Assembly (NCBI GenBank): GCA_001725945.1
Contig: LRMT01000295.1
Coordinates: forward strand, 1-49,966
From: Cupriavidus sp. UYMMa02A
GTDB taxonomy: Bacteria; Pseudomonadota; Gammaproteobacteria; Burkholderiales; Burkholderiaceae
Reading direction: 5' to 3'
Length of the DNA stretch: 49,966 nt
Each line of letters begins with the position of its first letter. The stretch's first letter is position 1. Made by a program: the position numbers and the translations under genes. Of this stretch, positions 38,411-48,430 are shown piece after piece. The notes under the pieces were generated by a model. That model was given only the letters and a program-made list of their open reading frames with translations, was not told the origin of the DNA and did no database searches.

Positions 38411-40390
38411 CAAGCTGCGCCTGAGGCTCGCCGATATCGGCGCCCTGCTGGCGCCGTTTCCCGGCCGGTACGCGGCCACCGCCCGCATCACAGTGGGCTG
38501 CACGCTGACAGTGCTGGTCACGAGCATCTATGGCACGCCCGAGGCCGCCATTTCGGCGTACGTCATCTTCTTCATCAACCGCGCCGACCGCACCACGAGC
38601 ATCATCATGAGCGCGGCGGCGCTGGTGCTGGTCAGCCTCATCATCGGGCTGGTGATCTGGCTCGCCGACGTCAGCGTCGACGACCCGATGCGGCGCGTGG
38701 CGTGCATGGCGGTGGTGTCCGCCGCCGTGCTGTTCCTGACTTCGGCCAGCAAGCTGCGGCCGGTCGGCGCCATTGTCGCCATGATCATCGGCTTCGCGCT
38801 CGATGAACTCGGGCTCGTGCCCGGCGGCGAGATTGCCACACGCGCACTGCTCTATGCATGGCTGATGGTGGCGATTCCCATCGGCGTGAACATCGTCGTC
38901 AACCTGGTGATCGGCCCGTCGCCGCGCCGGCTCGCGACCGACCGCCTTGCGCATTGCCTGCGCGTGGCCGCGCGCTGCCTGCGGGGCACGGCGGACGACC
39001 AGGACAGGGATGCCTTGCACGAGGCGTTGCATGGCGGCCTGCAGCCGGTCGCTGGCTGGCTCAGGCTGGCGAAGCTCGAAGGCACGGTCGACGCGCAAGA
39101 CTTGCGCGCGCTGCAGCAGGCCATGGCATCGACCACTGCCATTCTGCTCGCCGCCGATGTGGCGCGGCGGCAAGCCGGGGCACAGCTTCCGGCAGCGACT
39201 GGCGCAAGCCTTGCGGACTCGCTCGATGACATGGCGCGCATGCTCGGCGCGGGCGGCTATCCCGTCGAGATCGCGTTGCAGCCTCCGCCTGCCGACAAGC
39301 TGCCGCCGGTGCAGCAGGCCGTCGTACGCGAACTGGTCGCGGCCATCAACGGCTATGCCGAAGCCGGCACGGCCGCTACACCGCAGAGGGCAGCGCAAGC
39401 AAAACGCAGCGGCTTCCTCGACGCCGACGCCTTCACCAACCCCGACCACGTCCGCTACGCGCTCAAGACGACCGGCGCGGCAATGTTCTGCTACTTGCTG
39501 TACCAGCAGCTCAACTGGCCCGGCATCCATACCTGCTTCATCACTTGCTATCTGGTATCGCTCGGCACCATGGCCGAGTCCGTGGAAAAGCTCTCGCTGC
39601 GCCTGGCCGGCTGCATGATCGGTGCGGTGATAGGCACGGCTGCCATCGTCTATGTGGTGCCGTCGCTGTCTTCCATCGGCGGCCTGATGCTGCTGGTGTT
39701 CGCCGGCACGTGGATTTCCGCGTGGGTGGCGCAGGGCTCGCCGCGCATCGCGTACGCGGGGTTCCAGATCGCATTCGCGTTCTACCTGTGCGTGGTGCAG
39801 GGCGCGGCGCCGGGCTTCGACCTGACCATCGCACGCGACCGCGTCATCGGCGTGATGCTTGGCAACCTCGTCGTCTACCTGGTGTTCGCGCGGATCTGGC
39901 CGGTCAGCATTGCGGGGCGAATCGAATCCGCGCTAGCGACGCTGGCCAGCCAATGGCAGGTGCTGGTCAACACGCCGCAGCCTGCGGCGCGGCGTGAGCA
40001 TGCGGCAGCGGCGCTCGCCTTGCACGGCACGATCACGCAGGACCTGATCCTGGCCCACTACGAACCGCCCTCCATCGGGCCGCGCCGGAATGGGTAGACA
40101 GCCATCGCGAGCAGCTGGCCAGACTCGACGCGATCGCGGGGCCGATGTTTCTGCTGGCGGAGCGCTTCCCCGGCGATCCCGCGCTCGTGCAGCGCCTGCA
40201 CTGGATTCGGAATGACGCGACATCCGCGCACACGCCGCAGACCGCTGACGCGATACCCGCCGAGCCCGCCGACCCCGCCGAAGCCCGGGCTCGCCAGGCG
40301 CTGCTCGCCATCGTCGACCACCAGCTCGAAGCACCCCATGCCGACGTGACGGCCACAGGCTCCCCTTCCTCGATTCATGCGCAAACCTGA
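38391..40390 (+). CDS. mdtO: FUSC family transporter, MdtO-like, frame broken near the end
   Basis: An inner-membrane permease of about 666 residues. Two blocks of about five helices each, at residues 20-180 (RITVGCTLTVLVTSIYGTPEAAISAYVIFFINRADR) and 350-520 (AMFCYLLYQQLNWPGIHTCFITCYLV, GTWISAWVAQGSPRIAYAGFQIAFAFYLC), are separated by a cytoplasmic domain. The layout and size fit the MdtO/AaeB group. One base is missing at about 40093-40097, before EWVDSHREQLARL. It overlaps the adaptor upstream and the channel downstream (14 bases). Substrates in E. coli MdtNOP include sulfonamide and dyes; here they are unknown. Confidence 0.88.
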
Positions 40391-41930
40391 CTCCCTGGCC
40401 GCGCTGACCCTGTGCGCCCTGGCGCTGGCGGGCTGCGCCACGTCGTCGCTCGACCTGGCGCCGGGGCAGCCCGATCGCCCATGGCGACCGATGACTACTT
40501 CATCCGGCGAGATCGTGCCGGGCGCAGCCGGCCAAGCCGCGCCGGCGCCGCCCGACTACACGCTGCCTGCCAACCGGGCGCTGGCGGCAGTGTCGCCCCC
40601 GGCCACGCTCGATCCCACGCATGCCTACGCGCTGCCCGAGCTGATCGACCTGGCCGAGTCGACCAATCCGCTGACGCGCATCGCCTGGAACGACGCGCGC
40701 AACGCGGCGCTGGCTGCCGGCATCGCAAAGAGCAGCTACCTGCCGTATATCTCGGCTGCGGCCATGGGCGGCTACCAGAACGGGCACAGCGCCACGTCGA
40801 CGGCCCTTGGCGCGGCCGGTGCGAACTCGTCCACGCACGGCGCCATCTCGGTGTTGTCGCTGCAATGGCTGCTGTTCGATTTCGGCGAGCGTTCGGGACT
40901 TGTAGAAGCCACGGAGCAGCTCTCGGTGGCGGCGAATATCGCGTTCACGGCGGTCCACCAGAAGATCATCCACGACGTCAGCGTCGCGTTCTACCGCTAC
41001 CAGGCCGCACGCACGCGTGCCGGCACGGTGCAGCAGGCCATGGACAATGCCGACGCGGTATTGGCCGCTGCCAGGGCGCGCTACCAGCGCGGCATCGGCA
41101 CCGTGGTGGAGGTAGCCCAGGCCACGCAGAACCGCGCGCAGACCAACCTGGCCATGGTCCAGGCCAAAGGCGCCGAGACCGATGCCTACCTGGCCCTGGT
41201 GACCGCCGTCGGGATTTCACCGCTGTCACGGCCGCGCATCGCGGAAATGCCGCAGCGTCCGCTCTCCCCGGCGCTGCGCAGCTCGGTCGAGCAGATCGTC
41301 GAGAGCGCGATTGCACGGCGGCCCGATGTGCTGGGCGCCTATGCGGCGGAACGCGCAAGCCAGGCAAGGGTGAAGTCAGCCGAGGCCGGTTTCATGCCGA
41401 AGGTTTTCCTGTCGGCGCTCACCTCGTACGCATCGGGCGGATCGGCGATTACCGCGATTCCGCCGATCGGCCAGCAGCCGCCGACGGTCAACCTGAACGG
41501 CTACCGCTATGGCGCGAGCGTCTTTCTTGGCGTGACCGTGCCGATCTACGACGGCGGACTGCGCTCCGCCGTACTCGCGCAGGCCCGCAACGATGCCGAC
41601 AGCGCTTCGACCAGGCTGACCCGCGCGAAGGAAGAGTCGGTGCGGCAGGTGGTGGTCAGCCAGAGCGCGCTCGAATCGAGCCTGGCCGCCTATGATGCGG
41701 CCCGGGCGCTGGCCGATGCGGCCCGCGTCACGTATGACGCGACCCTCGCCGCCTACCGCAAGGGCGTGGGCTCCGTGACGGAGGCGAACCTGGCCCAGAA
41801 CCAGTTGCTGCTCGCGCAGAACGCCTCGGCCGACGCCTACAGCGCGTCGCTTGCCGCCGCGGCGACACTGGCGCTTGCTACCGGCTCGATCAGTTCCGGT
41901 CGCGACGGCATGGCATGGTCAGCGCGTTAG
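40377..41930 (+). CDS. mdtP: TolC-family outer-membrane lipoprotein, MdtP-like
   Basis: An intact 517-residue channel. The lipobox ALAGCA follows a short signal. Helical repeats of the outer-membrane factor family include LIDLAESTNPLTRIAWNDARNAALAAGIAKSSYLPYIS, LQWLLFDFGERSGLVEA, ARRPDVLGAYAAERASQARVKSAEAGFMPKVFLS and VTVPIYDGGLRSAVLAQARND. It completes the tripartite exporter with the two genes before it. It overlaps the permease gene end by 14 bases and converges with the LprI-like gene. It differs from OpcM at 16,675, so each system has its own channel. Confidence 0.93.
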   Translation: MRKPDSLAALTLCALALAGCATSSLDLAPGQPDRPWRPMTTSSGEIVPGAAGQAAPAPPDYTLPANRALAAVSPPATLDPTHAYALPELIDLAESTNPLTRIAWNDARNAALAAGIAKSSYLPYISAAAMGGYQNGHSATSTALGAAGANSSTHGAISVLSLQWLLFDFGERSGLVEATEQLSVAANIAFTAVHQKIIHDVSVAFYRYQAARTRAGTVQQAMDNADAVLAAARARYQRGIGTVVEVAQATQNRAQTNLAMVQAKGAETDAYLALVTAVGISPLSRPRIAEMPQRPLSPALRSSVEQIVESAIARRPDVLGAYAAERASQARVKSAEAGFMPKVFLSALTSYASGGSAITAIPPIGQQPPTVNLNGYRYGASVFLGVTVPIYDGGLRSAVLAQARNDADSASTRLTRAKEESVRQVVVSQSALESSLAAYDAARALADAARVTYDATLAAYRKGVGSVTEANLAQNQLLLAQNASADAYSASLAAAATLALATGSISSGRDGMAWSAR

Positions 41931-41966
41931 GCTGGTTCGGAGTTGCCCATGCCGCCGATGCCTGCG

Positions 41967-42825
41967 TTACCACAGGCCAAGCGTGAACGGCAGCAGCAAT
42001 GCATTCACGAGCAGCAGGCCATACGCGACCATCATGACTGTCGGCATGGCGGGGCGGATCGCTGCCTCGCCCTCCTCGCCCTCATTGCTCACCACCCGTC
42101 TGCGGTTCCATACGAAGCCTGCTCCCACGCCGAGTATCGCAAGTCCCGACACCAGGCTTTCCAGGATCGGCGTGGCCGGCTTGCGTTTCTCGTGCGGCTG
42201 AGCCGCTGACTTGGCGAGGGGCACCATGATCGGCTGCCCCTCCGGCACGTCGTCCAATGCGGATGCCGCGGGTGCCGCGGGTGCTGCGGGTGCTGCGGGA
42301 CCCAGCGACGCAGGCGCGGAGGCCGGCGTCTCGCGCGACGCGACCATTGCCGGCGAAGGTGCCGGCGGCCGCGATGCCGCCTCATGCTCACTGCGCCAGG
42401 TTGTCGGCGACACCGTGCCGGGCCATGTTCTGCTTGCCCGGCGCTTCTGCATGGCATCCCGCTGGCGCCAGAACAGATGGAAACGTTGTCCAGGCAGCGT
42501 ACGGAATCGCACGCGTCCCGCCGGGCGCGCCACGCGGCAAGGTCGGCGCCTGCAGGGTGCCTTTGCGCAGCATCCGTTGCTGTTCGGCATAGATGCGCTC
42601 ATAGCGCTGCGACAGCATGGTGTACTCGCAAATCAGGTGTTCCCTGCGCGCGCCGGAACGCGGCTCGCATCCCGCGCCACTGCTGTAAGGCTCCTCGCAA
42701 CGGGCGGACGGACCGCCTACGGGGGCACGGCAGGCAATGTCCGATGCGTGCGCGCGCGCTCCTGCCAGCAACGCCAGCAGCCCTGCCATCGTCAACAGGA
42801 CCACGCGCCCATTGAGTCTCTTCAT
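41967..42825 (-). CDS. LprI-like secreted/membrane protein with C-terminal helices, frame broken twice
   Basis: A protein of about 286 residues. A signal peptide (VVLLTMAGLLALLAGARAHA) is followed by a Cys-rich part and LICEYTMLSQRYERIYAEQQRMLRKG, DLAAWRAGRDACDSVRCLDNVF, closely similar to the 26,264 gene. The C-terminal half adds a Pro/Ala repeat (GPAAPAAPAAPAAS) and two hydrophobic segments (LVSGLAILGVGAGFVWN; MMVAYGLLLVNALLLPFTL). Bases are missing at about 42549 and 42478-42484. The join of an LprI-like domain to membrane helices is unusual. Its function is unknown. Confidence 0.75.
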
Positions 42826-43088
42826 CGTCAGCCCTCGACGCAGCGATGCAGGCTTTCAACGTAGTCGATGGCGAGGCGGCGCCCAAGCGGGCGTTGCAGG
42901 TTGCGTGCGGCAGGCCACTTTCGAGGGATTCGGCGGCGTTGTTGTGTGAGGCCGGGGCCTCTCATCACAAGTCGGCTTCGCCCCCGGGGCCGCACGATTT
43001 CCGCCCGGTTCTTCCCTTGCGCGGCCATGTACCCGGCGCACTCGCAATGAGGCGACCGAGGGGGACGGCAAGGAACCGGGGCGTGCGA

Positions 43089-44091
43089 TTACTGCAGCGG
43101 AATCTTTGCCACCGCCGCCAGCCGCTTCCAGCGCTCGATCTCATTCTTTTGATACTGCCGCATCTCGGCCGGTGACGACAGGATCAGCGTGGTGGACTGG
43201 CGCGTGTAGTAGTCGCGCACGTCAGGGGAATTTCCGGCCTGCGCGAACAGGGCCTGCAGCTGCTTCACCACCGCCGGCGGCGTCTTTGCCGAGACCGCCG
43301 CTGCCACCCAGTTGTAGGCAAGAAAGTCCGGCATGCCGGCTTCGACGACGGAGGGCACATCCGGCAGCAGCGCAGAGCGCTGTGGCGCGGTGAACGCCAG
43401 TGCGCGGATCTTGCCGCCGCGGACCAGTTCGATGGCGCCGGTGGCGTCCACTACGGCGAAGTCGACATTGGCAGCCATCACACCGTTGATGGCATCGCCG
43501 GCGCCTTGTACGGCACGGCGGTGGTCTTGATGCGCGCCAGTTCGTTGAGCCACTCGGAATAGAGCGTGTAGGAGATCGAGCCTGTACCGTAGTTGAGGGC
43601 GCCCGGGCGCTTGCGGGCGTCTTCCAGCAACTCGGCCAGCGTGCGATAAGGCGAGCTTGCCGGCACGATGATCACGCACGGCCCGCGCGACAGCAGCGTG
43701 ATCGGCGCAAAGTCGGCCAGCGGATCATATGGCAGCTTGCGGAAAGTGGCGGCGTGGTCGACAGGGTCGAATTGCTGCCGAGAAAGACCGTGTAGCCGTC
43801 GGCCGGCGCGTTCAGCGCGGTCTGCACGCCGATAAAACCATTGCCGCCGGGCTTGTTTTCCACCACCACGCCCTGGCCGGTCAGCTCGCCGATCTTCTTG
43901 GCGAACATGCGCGCGGTGGTATCGGTGCCGCTGCCGGAAGGAAACGGCACGACAAAGCGTATCGGGCGGGTCGGGAAGGCGGTGGCGGGTTCTGCAGCGG
44001 GCGCCGTCAGCGGCGCGGCGACGCCGAGCGCCGCCAGCGCGGCGGCAGCCAGCCGGAGGACGCGGCGGCGGGAATGAAAAGCGTGTTGCAT
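43089..44091 (-). CDS. Bug family tripartite tricarboxylate transporter receptor, frame broken twice
   Basis: A periplasmic binding protein of about 334 residues. The signal peptide has RRR and ends at APAAEPAT. Bug signatures: FPTRPIRFVVPFPSGSGTDTTARMFA, VVVENKPGGNGFIGVQTALNAPADGYTVF, and PSVVEAGMPDFLAYNWV. Bases are missing at about 43755-43760 and 43500. AGGAG five bases upstream supports the start. It lies last in the operon of enoyl-CoA hydratase, CoA-transferase and acyl-CoA dehydrogenase, so its ligand is probably the carboxylate they degrade. No TctA/TctB membrane genes are here; many Bug proteins are orphans. Confidence 0.9.
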
Positions 44092-44162
44092 GAAGTCTCC
44101 TACGGTGGAACGTCCGGCGTGTTCCCGCCGGTGCAAGCGGGTTAGGTGGATGGGGACAGGGT

Positions 44163-45327
44163 TCAGCGGCGCAGGCCGAGCAGCTCGCGTGCGATGACCC
44201 AGCGGTGCACCTCGCTGGGTCCTTCGTAGATGCGCATCAGACGGGTCTCGTTGGCCATCTGCTGCAGCGGCAGCTCCTTGGTCATGCCCATCGCGCCGAA
44301 GGTCTGCATGGCATGGTCGATCACGTCCCAGGCCATCTCGGTGGCGAAGACCTTGATCATCGACACCTGCGTGCGCGCCTCGTCGCCGGCGTCGATGCGG
44401 CTGGCGGCCTCGTAAGTCATCAGGCGGCAGGCGTGGATGCGCGTGGCCGCATCGGCCACCCACCACTGGATGGCCTGGCGCTGCGCGAGCGGCGCGCCGA
44501 AGGTCTGGCGCTGCGGGGCGTACTCGCAAATCATGTCCAGCGCCCGCTGCGCGCGGCCGATGCACCATGCCGCCATCTGCACGCGGCGCGTGGACAGGCG
44601 CGCCTGCATTGGCGCAAAGCCTGGCCTTCGCTGCCCAGCAACTGCGCGGCGGCGATGCGGCAGTCTTCCAGCACCACCTCATAAGTGGAGGCTCCGCCGA
44701 TCATCGGGATACGCGTTCCACCCGGAAGCCCGGCGTGCCGCGCTCGACGATAAAGGCGGAAATGCCGCCGCGCGCACCCTTGGCCTTGTCGGTCACGGCC
44801 ATGACGATGGTCCAGTCGGCGCTGGCCGCGCGGCTGATCCAGATCTTGCGGCCGTTGAGCACCCACTGGTCGCCGTCACGTTCGGCGCGTGTGGTCATCA
44901 TGGCGGGGTCGCCGCCAGCGCCGGGCTCGGAGATGGCGATGGCCGACACGGTCTCGCCGCGCGCGTAGGGGGTCAGGTAGCGTTCGCGCTGGGCTTCGCT
45001 GGCGGTGAGCATGAGCATGCGCAGGTTGGGTGAGTCCGGCGGCAGCTCATACGGCGTGATGGTTTTGCCCAGTTCTTCGTTGACCCCCACCATCGCCACC
45101 ACCGGCAGATCGGAGCCGCCCATTTCCGCGGGTGCATCCAGGCCCCACAGGCCCAGTTCCTGTGACATCGAGTCGAGCCGCGCATGCTCTTCCGGCAGCA
45201 GCGTCATCTGCCCGCCGGCGGCTTCGCGCGCCAGTGCCACGGGCTCCAGCGGAATCAGCTGCTCGCGCACGAAGCGCGCGACCAGGTCCTTCAGCATCCG
45301 GTGTTCTTGGTCCAGTTCGAAATTCAT
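44163..45327 (-). CDS. Acyl-CoA dehydrogenase, frame broken twice
   Basis: An FAD enzyme of about 388 residues that makes the alpha-beta double bond in a CoA thioester. N-terminal helices begin MNFELDQEHRMLKDLVARFVREQ. AIAISEPGAGGDPAMMTTRAERDGDQWVLNGRKIWIS is the FAD/substrate strand region, and MRIYEGPSEVHRWVIARELLG the C-terminal catalytic region. Bases are missing at about 44711 and 44624. AAGGAG precedes the start. It is 19 bases after the CoA-transferase and 71 before the Bug gene, so the order suggests one operon. The substrate is unknown; the length and C-terminus fit the ACAD10/11-like group. Confidence 0.9.
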
Positions 45328-45346
45328 GCCTGTCTCCTTGTCATTG

Positions 45347-46543
45347 TCATTGCTGCCCGGCGCCGAGGTCCTGCGCGATGCCCAGCTCCCGCAGGACCTC
45401 GGCCGTATGCTCGCCCAGCCCCGGCGCATGGCGGCGCAGTGACAGTGGCGTAGCCGAGAAGCGGGTGGCCGGGCGCACTTCGCGCAACGGGCCTTCGGTG
45501 GGATGCAGCGTTTCCTGGAACAGGCCGACGGCGCGCAGGTGCGGGTGGTCGATCAGCGCGTCCAGACCGTAGATCGGCGTGGCAGGGATATCGAGCGACT
45601 CGAACAGTTGCATCCACTCGTCGGTGCTGCGCTGCGGCGTCAGCTCGGCCAGGTGTCCGTATAGCGCGCGGATATTGGCGTTGCGCTGTGCGCGGTTGGT
45701 GACGTCGTAGCGCTCGGCCAGGTCGTCGCGGCCCACCGCGCGGAAGAAGGCTTGCCAGTGGCGCTCGGTGTAAGGCAGGGCGCAGATCCAGCCATCGCGC
45801 GTCGGTGCCGGGCGACGCCCGCCCTGCAGCAGGCGGGCATAGCCGGCACGGGCGGGCGCGGGTTCGAAGGTCAGTCCGCCAAGATGCTCGGTCATCACGA
45901 ACGCGGTCATGGTTTCCAGCATCGGCACCTCCACCGACTGGCCTACACCATGGCGCTCGCGATAGAGCAGCGCGGCCAGGATGGCACTGGCCAGCGCCAT
46001 CCCGGTGGTCTTGTCGGCGATCAGGCTGGGCACGTATTCCGGGCGCTCCCCGGTGGCGGAGCCTAGTGCGACCAGCCCGCAGCCAGCCTGAATGATGTCG
46101 TCGAAGGCCGGCTTGTCTCGGTGCGGGCCGTCCTGCCCGAAGCCGGTGGCCACGCAGTAGATGATGCGCGGATTCAGGCGCGCCACCTCGGCATAGCCAA
46201 AGCCCAGCCGTTCGATCGCGGCCACGCGCATGTTGTGCACCAGCACATCGGCGCTCGCTATCAGCGCGCGCAGCGCCTCGGCGCCGTCGGGCGTCTTCAG
46301 GTCGAGCACGACCGAGCGCTTGTTGCGGTTCAGGGCGAGGTAGATCGAACTCATGCCCGCGTGCTGCGATACCCCGTTGGCGCGCATCAGGTCGCCTTCA
46401 GGCCCTTCGATCTTGATCACATCGGCGCCAAAATCGGCCAGCACCTGCGTGGCCAGCGGGCCGAGCACCACCGCACTCAAGTCGAGCACGCGGATACCAT
46501 CGAGCGGTCCGGCAGGCGTGGCATGGGTGTGTTGTTCGCTCAT
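45347..46543 (-). CDS. Class III CoA-transferase, CaiB/BaiF type
   Basis: An intact 398-residue enzyme that moves CoA between carboxylates. LDGIRVLDLSAVVLGPLATQVLADFGADVIKIEGP, YLALNRNKRSVVLDLKTPDG and VATGFGQDGPHRDKPAFDDIIQAGCG are family segments, and the catalytic Asp sits in KPAFDD. GGGGGAG lies six bases before the ATG. It follows the enoyl-CoA hydratase by 11 bases and precedes the acyl-CoA dehydrogenase by 19. It probably activates the incoming acid to its CoA thioester for the oxidation steps. Formyl-CoA transferase annotation would be too specific. Confidence 0.93.
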   Translation of the reverse strand: MSEQHTHATPAGPLDGIRVLDLSAVVLGPLATQVLADFGADVIKIEGPEGDLMRANGVSQHAGMSSIYLALNRNKRSVVLDLKTPDGAEALRALIASADVLVHNMRVAAIERLGFGYAEVARLNPRIIYCVATGFGQDGPHRDKPAFDDIIQAGCGLVALGSATGERPEYVPSLIADKTTGMALASAILAALLYRERHGVGQSVEVPMLETMTAFVMTEHLGGLTFEPAPARAGYARLLQGGRRPAPTRDGWICALPYTERHWQAFFRAVGRDDLAERYDVTNRAQRNANIRALYGHLAELTPQRSTDEWMQLFESLDIPATPIYGLDALIDHPHLRAVGLFQETLHPTEGPLREVRPATRFSATPLSLRRHAPGLGEHTAEVLRELGIAQDLGAGQQ

Positions 46544-46554
46544 CGGCTCCCCCT

Positions 46555-47321
46555 TCAACGGCGCTTGAACACCGGCGCACGGCGCGCGCCATGGCAGCGA
46601 CGCCCTCGCGGAAGTCTTCGCTGCGGAACTGCCCGCGCTGGATGGCCAGTTCTCGCTGATTGATCTCTGCAATGCGCTCCGCCAACCCCTCGCGCAGCGT
46701 GGCGCGCGTGGTTTCCACGGCCAGCGGCGCCGATAGGGCGATCTCCTGCGCCAGGGCCATGGCGCGCGCGTGACCTCGGCCTTCGCCACCAGTTCATCGG
46801 CCAGGCCGATGTCGACGCGTCGGCGCCCGTGATGCGCCGGCCCGTGTAGAACAGCAGCGCGGCCTGCTGCTCGCCCACCAGGCGCGGCAGCGTCAGGCTG
46901 AGGCCGAAGCCGGGGTGGAAGCCCAAGCGGTTGAAGTTGGCGCTGAAGCGCGCCTCAGCGCAAGTCACGCGGAAGTCCGCCACGAGCGCCAGCCCCAGGC
47001 CAGCGCCGATCGCGGCGCCATCCACGGCGGCAACAATGGGCTTGCGGTTGCGGAAGAGCTTCATCGCGTGCGCGTAGAAGCCGGCGGGGTCATTGGCGAT
47101 CTCGCCCTGCCCGGCGCCGCTGAAATCGGCCCCCGCGCAGAACGCGCTGACGCCGGATGCAAGCACGATGGCGCGGCATTCATGGTCGTCGTCGAGGCCA
47201 GACAGGCGTCGGCCAGGCGCCGCATGACGTCGGCATCGACAAAATTGTGCGGCGGGCGAGTCAGGACGATACGGGCCACCTGGCCTTCGCGAGTGACCTG
47301 GATTTCAGCGTCGGATGACAT
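46555..47321 (-). CDS. Enoyl-CoA hydratase/isomerase family protein, frame broken four times
   Basis: A crotonase-fold enzyme of about 256 residues. VARIVLTRPPHNFVDADVM, then AIVLASGVSAFCAGADFSG (first oxyanion-hole region), KPIVAAVDGAAIGAGLGLALVADFRV (second) and FHPGFGLSLTLPRLVG are clear. Breaks lie near 47184, 46818, 46771 and 46591; each is one missing base. It is the first gene of the minus-strand operon and divergent from iclR. It likely hydrates the enoyl-CoA made by the dehydrogenase downstream. Confidence 0.9.
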
Positions 47322-47403
47322 GCGGGGGCGCTCCTCTTTCGTGTGGCGGCTCAGGGCCGGATGCACACAGTATTCGCGCCTGGCGCTCGCCCCGCTATAC
47401 TCG

Positions 47404-47422
47404 AATTTCACTTACTGAAATT
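47404..47422. promoter_or_regulatory. Palindrome in the iclR/operon divergent region, probable IclR operator
   Basis: AATTTCA (47404-47410) and TGAAATT (47416-47422) form a perfect 7-bp inverted repeat with a 5-base centre, CTTAC. It lies eight bases before the iclR start and 83 bases before the first operon gene on the other strand. Size and position fit an IclR-family operator. The half-site with its centre, AATTCACTTAC, is repeated upstream of the second Bug gene (49486-49496, reverse strand). Confidence 0.65.
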
Positions 47423-47429
47423 ACCAGCG

Positions 47430-48263
47430 ATGCCGGATGCTGTGCTGCCTGAGGCCTCCACCCGCAGCGTTACCCACCAGACTGGCCGCTTTACCCGCGA
47501 GACCGCGGGCAGCCAGTCGCTGGAGCGTGGTCTGGCGCTGTTGCGATCCTTCCGCGTCGGCACCACCAGCCTGACCAATGCCGAGTTGGCGTTGCGCACC
47601 GGCCTGCCCCGCCCCACCGTCAGCCGGCTGACGCGCTCGCTGGTCGATGGGGGCTTCCTGCGCTATGACGTCAACGAGCGCGCCTACCGGCTGGCGCCGG
47701 TGGTGCTGAGCCTGGCCGATGCCTTTCACCAGGCCAGCCGCGCGCCGGATATCGCGCTGCCACTGATGCGCAAGGTGGCCGAGGCCGGCAAGGTCAATGT
47801 GGGGCTGGCCGTCGGTGACCAGCTTGAGATGGTGTATCTGGCTTCGATCCGGCACAGCCGCGACAGCGTGTCGCGCACGCGGCGCGTGGTGCCGGGTTCA
47901 CGCGTGCCGATGGAGCTGACGGCGATCGGGCTGTCATGGCTGGCGGCGCAGCCGCAAGGCGTACGCGAGGACATGCTGGCCGGCATCGCGGCGCGCCAGG
48001 GCGAGGCTGGGCCGGCATGCAGCGCGCGTGCTGCGCAGCATTGCGCAGGCGCAGCGGCACGGCTATTGCGTCGCGGCCTACCAGCCGGGCACTTGCTGGC
48101 CGTGGGGGCGGCATTCTGCGGCCCGGACCAGCAACTGTACGGACTCAATATCAGCTTTCCGTATTGCGAAGGCGAGCGCAGCCGCGACAACGCCCGCTAT
48201 GCGGTGCAGCTGGCGCGGCTGGTGGCGGACATCCAGGCGGCCTGGCAGCGCGCGGCGGGCTAG
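47430..48263 (+). CDS. IclR family transcriptional regulator, frame broken three times
   Basis: A regulator of about 278 residues. The winged helix-turn-helix spans roughly residues 30-95 (SQSLERGLALLRSFRV, LTNAELALRTGLPRPTVSRLTRSLVDGGFL). The effector domain contains GDQLEMVYLASIRH, SRVPMELTAIGLSWLAAQP and YGLNISFPYCEGE. Three missing bases (about 48012, 48030 and 48098) shift the middle part and then return to the original frame; restored, it reads AWAGMQRAVLRSIAQAQRHGYCVAAYQPGTLLAVG. It is divergent from the catabolic operon it most likely controls. A 20-bp perfect palindrome (48252-48271) covers its stop codon. Confidence 0.9.
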   Translation: MPDAVLPEASTRSVTHQTGRFTRETAGSQSLERGLALLRSFRVGTTSLTNAELALRTGLPRPTVSRLTRSLVDGGFLRYDVNERAYRLAPVVLSLADAFHQASRAPDIALPLMRKVAEAGKVNVGLAVGDQLEMVYLASIRHSRDSVSRTRRVVPGSRVPMELTAIGLSWLAAQPQGVREDMLAGIAARQGEAGPACSARAAQHCAGAAARLLRRGLPAGHLLAVGAAFCGPDQQLYGLNISFPYCEGERSRDNARYAVQLARLVADIQAAWQRAAG

Positions 48264-48295
48264 CCCGCCGCAGCGGTAATCCGCCAGGCCGTGCG

Positions 48296-48430
48296 CGGGT
48301 AATCGGCTGGCTCGGCAGCATCGTCTATACCGACCGCCACTGGGAAACGTTCCTGCGGCTGGTCGCGCCGGCGACCTGTGGGAACGCAACCCGCACTTCC
48401 GCTCGATGTCGTGCTACGGGCGCTGGCACA
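48296..48430 (+). pseudogene. CoA-transferase (CaiB/BaiF) fragment
   Basis: Just behind iclR the frame reads RVIGWLGSIVYTDRHWETFLRLV, then, after one missing base near 48370, GDLWERNPHFRSMS. This resembles the middle of a class III CoA-transferase; the intact one at 45,347 has ALPYTERHWQAFFRAVGRDDL at that place. No start, no N-terminal half and no C-terminal half are present, so it is a remnant of a second copy. It runs into the 3' end of the second Bug gene. Confidence 0.7.
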
